This document shows, one piece after another, positions 61,701 through 64,000 of a stretch of 64,000 bases of DNA. The translations under genes were made by a program, and so were the position numbers. The stretch's first letter is position 1, and every line of letters begins with the position of its first letter. Under the pieces are notes generated by a model. The model was not told the DNA's origin. It saw only the letters and a program-made list of their open reading frames with translations, and made no database searches. The stretch comes from Cystobacter fuscus (GTDB lineage Bacteria; Myxococcota; Myxococcia; Myxococcales; Myxococcaceae). The stretch covers positions 9,424,001 to 9,488,000 of the forward strand of contig NZ_CP022098.1 of the NCBI RefSeq assembly GCF_002305875.1, in the 5' to 3' direction.

Positions 61701-64000
61701 CCAGCCGGAGGCGTCCTCCACGTGGAGCACGGAGCCCGGCCACGCCACGAAGCGCTGCACGGGAGCGCCCTGCTCCTCGGGGAACACGGCGCGCAGCGAG
61801 GCATGCCGCGCCACGAGCGTCTGGAAGGCCCGCTCCAGCGCGGGGACGTCGAGGGGTGAGGAAATCCGCACCGCGCGCACCACGTGATACGCGGTGCTGT
61901 CGGGAGCCATGCGCTGGAGGAACCACAGGGCGCGCTGGCCATCGGAGAGGGGCGCGGGCGCGGCCGGGTCCACCGGGGTGACCGAAGCCTCGGCGGCGGG
62001 AGCGGAACGCGCGGAGAGGCGCGCGGCCAGCTCCCGCGTGCTCGGGCCCTGGAGCAGGAAGGTGACGGGAAGCGCGACCCCCAGGGCGGTCTCCAGACCG
62101 TTCTGCACCTCCAGGGAGCGCAGCGAGTCGAGCCCGTACCGGGTGAGGGGCTCGTCCAGCGACAGCTCTCCCGGGGCGAGGCCGAGCGCCCGGGACAAGC
62201 GCGCGGAAAGCCATGGCAACAGGAACTCGGGCGTCGAGCCCGGAGAAGGAACGGGAGCCTCCGCCTCCACCGGCTGTGTCCCCTGCCCACCGGGGGACGA
62301 GGAGTCCTCGCGCCAGGAGCCAATGACTTCCAGGGAGCCCTCGAGGAACGCGGCGCGGCTGGCGTGGCGCTGGACCTTGCCGCTCGACGTCTTCGGGAGA
62401 CTTCCCGGCGTGAGGAGCACCACGGCATGGACGGCGAGCTCATGCTGTTCGGCCACGGCCTGACGGATGCGGGCGATGACCTCGCGGGAGCGCTCCGCCG
62501 CATCGCCGGAGCGGTGGGAGAACTCATGGGCGGCCACGACGCGCTCCTCACCGTCCACGGTCACGGAGAAGGCCGCGCCGCAGCCGGGGCGCAGACCTGG
62601 ATCACACCGCTCGATGGTGAGCTCGAGGTCCTGGGGATAGTGATTGCGGCCCCGGATGATGAGGAGATCCTTCTGGCGGCCGGTGACGAACAGCTCACCC
62701 CCGTCGAGGACACCCAGGTCTCCAGTGCGCAGATAGGGCCCCTCGCCCGAGCCCGCGAGCCGGGCGTGGAAGGTGCGCTCGGTCTCCTCGGGCCGCTCCC
62801 AATAGCCCTGGGCCACGCTGGGGCCGCGGACCCAGATCTCTCCAACGCGGCCCGGAGCACAGGGCACGAGCGTCTGGGGATCGACGATGCGCACCTCCTG
62901 GTCGCCCAGGGACTGGCCGCAGCCGATCATCGCCACGCCCTCGGAGGAGGACACCCGGGCCTCCCCGCGCAACAGGGCATCGCGCTCGAAGTGGCGGACC
63001 ACGGGGGGCTCGGCGCGCCGTCCACCGCTGACGATCAACGTGCCCTCGGCGAGCCCGTAGCAGGGATAGAAGGCCTCGCGCCGGAAGCCCGCGGGGGCGA
63101 ACGCCTCGGCGAACCGATCGAGCGTCTCCTGGCGGATGGGCTCGGCGCCGCAGAAGGCGACCGACCAGCGGCTCAGGTCCAGCGCGGCGCGCTCCTCGGG
63201 AGTGCTCTTCCGCACGCACAACTCATAGGCGAAGTTGGGGCCGCCGCTGACGGTGCCACCGTGGCGGGAGACGGCCTCCAACCAGCGCAGGGGGCGCTGG
63301 AGGAAGAAGAGCGGCGACATCAGGACGGTGGGGATGTCGCGGTAGAGGGGCTGGAGGATGCCGCCGATGAGCCCCATGTCGTGGTAGGGCGGCAGCCAGA
63401 TGATGCCCACGGGCTGGGGGGGCGCATCGAACCCGAGCGAGATGAGCCCCGAGTTGTGCAGCAGGTGGGCGTGGCTGAGCATCACGCCCTTGGGCGTGCC
63501 GGTGGAGCCGGAGGTGTATTGCAGGAAGGCGAGGTCCGAGGGGGACAGCCGGGGGGAGGACCAGACGTCGGAGGTGCCGGGGGCGAGGGCATCCGTGGCG
63601 AGCCAGCGCAGCGAGCGCAGATCCGGAGCCTCGCTGGTGAGGAATTCCACCATGTCCAGCAGGGGCGAGGTGGTGAGGGCGGCGGCGGGCCGGCAATCGG
63701 CCACGAGCGCCTGGAGCCGAGGCAGGGTGCGCCCCAGGCGGGTGGGGTCTGGCGGATAGGCGGGGACGGCGATGACGCCCGCGTAGAGACAGCCGAGAAA
63801 CCCCAGCACGTACTCCCGGCCCGGCGGATACAAGAGCAGCGCGCGGTCTCCCGGGGCGAGGTGGCGCTGGAGCATCGCGGCGACGGCGCGAGCGCCCTCG
63901 TCCAATTCACCATAGGTGATAGGGATTTCACCCTCCTCGTCGAGGAAGGTGAAGACACGCGCGTCGGGTTGAGCGCGAGCCCGCTCCCGGAGCACATCCA
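58722..64000 (-). CDS. NRPS synthetase 1 (5' end outside window): FAAL-T-C-A-T
   Basis: The open frame reaches the right edge; 1759 codons are visible and the true start lies outside. FAAL domain (~62300-64000): LQYTSGSTGTPKGVMLSH, WLPPYHDMGLIGGILQPLYR, YGLAEGTLIVSGG, GRQKDLLIIRGRNHYP. It activates a fatty acid as acyl-AMP and loads the next carrier. T1 ~61990-62210 (YGLDSLRSLE), C ~60640-61960 (HHLVTDF, acyl starter condensation), A ~59080-60560 ([13 protein letters not shown]) with hand-read code DASTIAAVCK, an aromatic-type code (Phe/Tyr), and T2 ~58830-59040 (DLGGSSLTVVRA). It transfers an N-acylated aromatic amino acid to the KS of synthase 2, whose start codon overlaps its stop by 8 bp. 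The FAAL identifies the product as a lipopeptide. Confidence 0.93.
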   Translation of the reverse strand, partial: DVLRERARAQPDARVFTFLDEEGEIPITYGELDEGARAVAAMLQRHLAPGDRALLLYPPGREYVLGFLGCLYAGVIAVPAYPPDPTRLGRTLPRLQALVADCRPAAALTTSPLLDMVEFLTSEAPDLRSLRWLATDALAPGTSDVWSSPRLSPSDLAFLQYTSGSTGTPKGVMLSHAHLLHNSGLISLGFDAPPQPVGIIWLPPYHDMGLIGGILQPLYRDIPTVLMSPLFFLQRPLRWLEAVSRHGGTVSGGPNFAYELCVRKSTPEERAALDLSRWSVAFCGAEPIRQETLDRFAEAFAPAGFRREAFYPCYGLAEGTLIVSGGRRAEPPVVRHFERDALLRGEARVSSSEGVAMIGCGQSLGDQEVRIVDPQTLVPCAPGRVGEIWVRGPSVAQGYWERPEETERTFHARLAGSGEGPYLRTGDLGVLDGGELFVTGRQKDLLIIRGRNHYPQDLELTIERCDPGLRPGCGAAFSVTVDGEERVVAAHEFSHRSGDAAERSREVIARIRQAVAEQHELAVHAVVLLTPGSLPKTSSGKVQRHASRAAFLEGSLEVIGSWREDSSSPGGQGTQPVEAEAPVPSPGSTPEFLLPWLSARLSRALGLAPGELSLDEPLTRYGLDSLRSLEVQNGLETALGVALPVTFLLQGPSTRELAARLSARSAPAAEASVTPVDPAAPAPLSDGQRALWFLQRMAPDSTAYHVVRAVRISSPLDVPALERAFQTLVARHASLRAVFPEEQGAPVQRFVAWPGSVLHVEDASGWSESALEARLDAEARRPFDLAQGPLMRVLLFSRGADSHVLLLAIHHLVTDFWSLAVMVEELGALYSAETGGTSAVLPPGAPEPVAAIQALSARLAGPRGEALRAFWGSRLGGELPALALPLDHPRPRLQSFRGDSLPFHVGPETTARVKALAREHGATSYMVLLAAFFAFLRRYTGQEDLLVGSPTAGRARPELARLVGYLVNPVALRASLPPGLSFAQLISQVRTTVLEALEHQEWPFARLVEQLQPSREPGRSPLFQAMFVLQRGHLPGDPGPLSAFALGEAGARMRLGPLTLESLPVSTRGAAFDLTLMMAETGEGLGGSWEYCSDLFEPSTAARMARHFVSLLASLVESPERPVEAAELLDAEERARVLGSWSEGPRVDVAEGNLAGLLMERARRSPGQEALVCGAERLDYRELEARARRLGHRLRREGVGPEVRVGVLLERGVDVGVAFWGVQLAGGVYVPLDAVQPRERLEWMVEDSRPLVVVTRAGLGERCRVPPSVRVLRLDEPGDDAAGPLESAAGAEHAAYVIYTSGSTGRPKGVELTHRGALHLAHTQWRVFGLAEGSRVLQFAPLGFDASISEFLMAVAAGAALIFPAAGELLVGEGLKRTLVEGRVDTATLPPSVLALLPLEGLETLRTVISAGEACPVELVARWAPGRRFLNAYGPTEVTVCASWAECRADEARPPPIGGPLGNTQVYVLDAALWPVPPGVAGELYVGGPGVARGYLGRPELTAERFVPHPFAREPGARLYRTGDVVRWRVDGALEYLGRADAQVKLRGMRVEPGEIEAALLEVLGARQALVRPWKGADGETRLVAYLVPGASPLPEGREVRERLRSRLPEHMLPAAFVPLEALPLTPHGKVDTRALPPPQPPGRSASFVAPRTPLEVSIARAWSQALGHEGVGLYEHFFDDLGGSSLTVVRARALLREELKQDVPITHFFEHPTVHALARRLGPSSPPPSDSTPHQDRAEARRQALQRRNPRGNRGNG

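Noticed and set aside
63993-64000. Treating the GTG at 63995 as the start of synthetase 1
   Set aside because: The frame continues to the window edge and the FAAL domain would be cut at its N-terminus, so the real start must lie outside.

Overview
The window is GC-rich and gene-dense, with overlapping stop/start codons, long lipoprotein genes and a very large NRPS/PKS locus. Together with lipoprotein toxin/immunity pairs resembling the Sit system of myxobacteria, this points to a myxobacterium, most likely a Cystobacterineae member (Archangium/Cystobacter-like). The taxon is inferred from gene content; there is no rRNA or other phylogenetic marker in the window.

Layout. 1-9000: a truncated unrecognised lipoprotein, an FAD-dependent sugar-lactone-type oxidase, the carbon-starvation pair cstA-ybdD and a parallel beta-helix lipoprotein. 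9080-10100: a frameshifted, short polymorphic-toxin remnant and a small overlapping gene, both less GC-rich than their surroundings. 10170-17840: a DUF1360 protein, an iron-uptake block (DUF3325-DUF3649-PepSY operon convergent with a TonB-dependent siderophore receptor that has a Fur-box-like dyad at its start), a fatty acid desaturase and a lactonase-type beta-propeller lipoprotein. 17825-20336: toxin/immunity cassette A. 20328-26591: LysR/SDR divergent pair, an ECF sigma/anti-sigma/small-protein operon, a CAP-domain lipoprotein, and an MBL-fold hydrolase divergent from a TetR regulator with two identical operators. 26559-30428: toxin/immunity cassette B. 30572-32549: a DUF1993 protein and a kelch-type lipoprotein preceded by tandem palindromes. 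32592-64000: half the window, a minus-strand, translationally coupled lipopeptide assembly line whose 5' end lies beyond the right edge.

Assembly line in biosynthetic order. Synthetase 1 (partial) is FAAL-T-C-A-T. Synthase 2 is KS-AT-ACP-C-[degenerate A carrying a luciferase-like monooxygenase]-C-A-T-E. Synthetase 3 is C-A-T-E-C-A-T-E-C-A-T-C-T-TE. This predicts a fatty-acylated peptide with one malonyl extension after the first residue, several D-residues, and release by a thioesterase. Oddities are the monooxygenase inside a dead A domain that has lost its C-terminal part and carrier, a terminal C-T-TE with no A domain, and an in-frame module duplication with exact 84-bp and 95-bp DNA repeats 4563 bp apart.

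Most notable observation. Both intact-size toxin/immunity cassettes (A and B) have the same geometry: a plus-strand host gene ends, then immunity and toxin lie on the minus strand, and a direct repeat brackets the whole unit including the toxin promoter region. The repeat is 24 bp (one copy with a 4-bp insertion) for cassette A and 38 bp (one mismatch) for cassette B. Each repeat contains the 3' end of the neighbouring host gene, and the two repeats are unrelated to each other. No transposase or integrase is visible. This looks like footprints of cassette insertion at gene 3' ends, and it may be an undescribed route by which polymorphic toxin cassettes spread.
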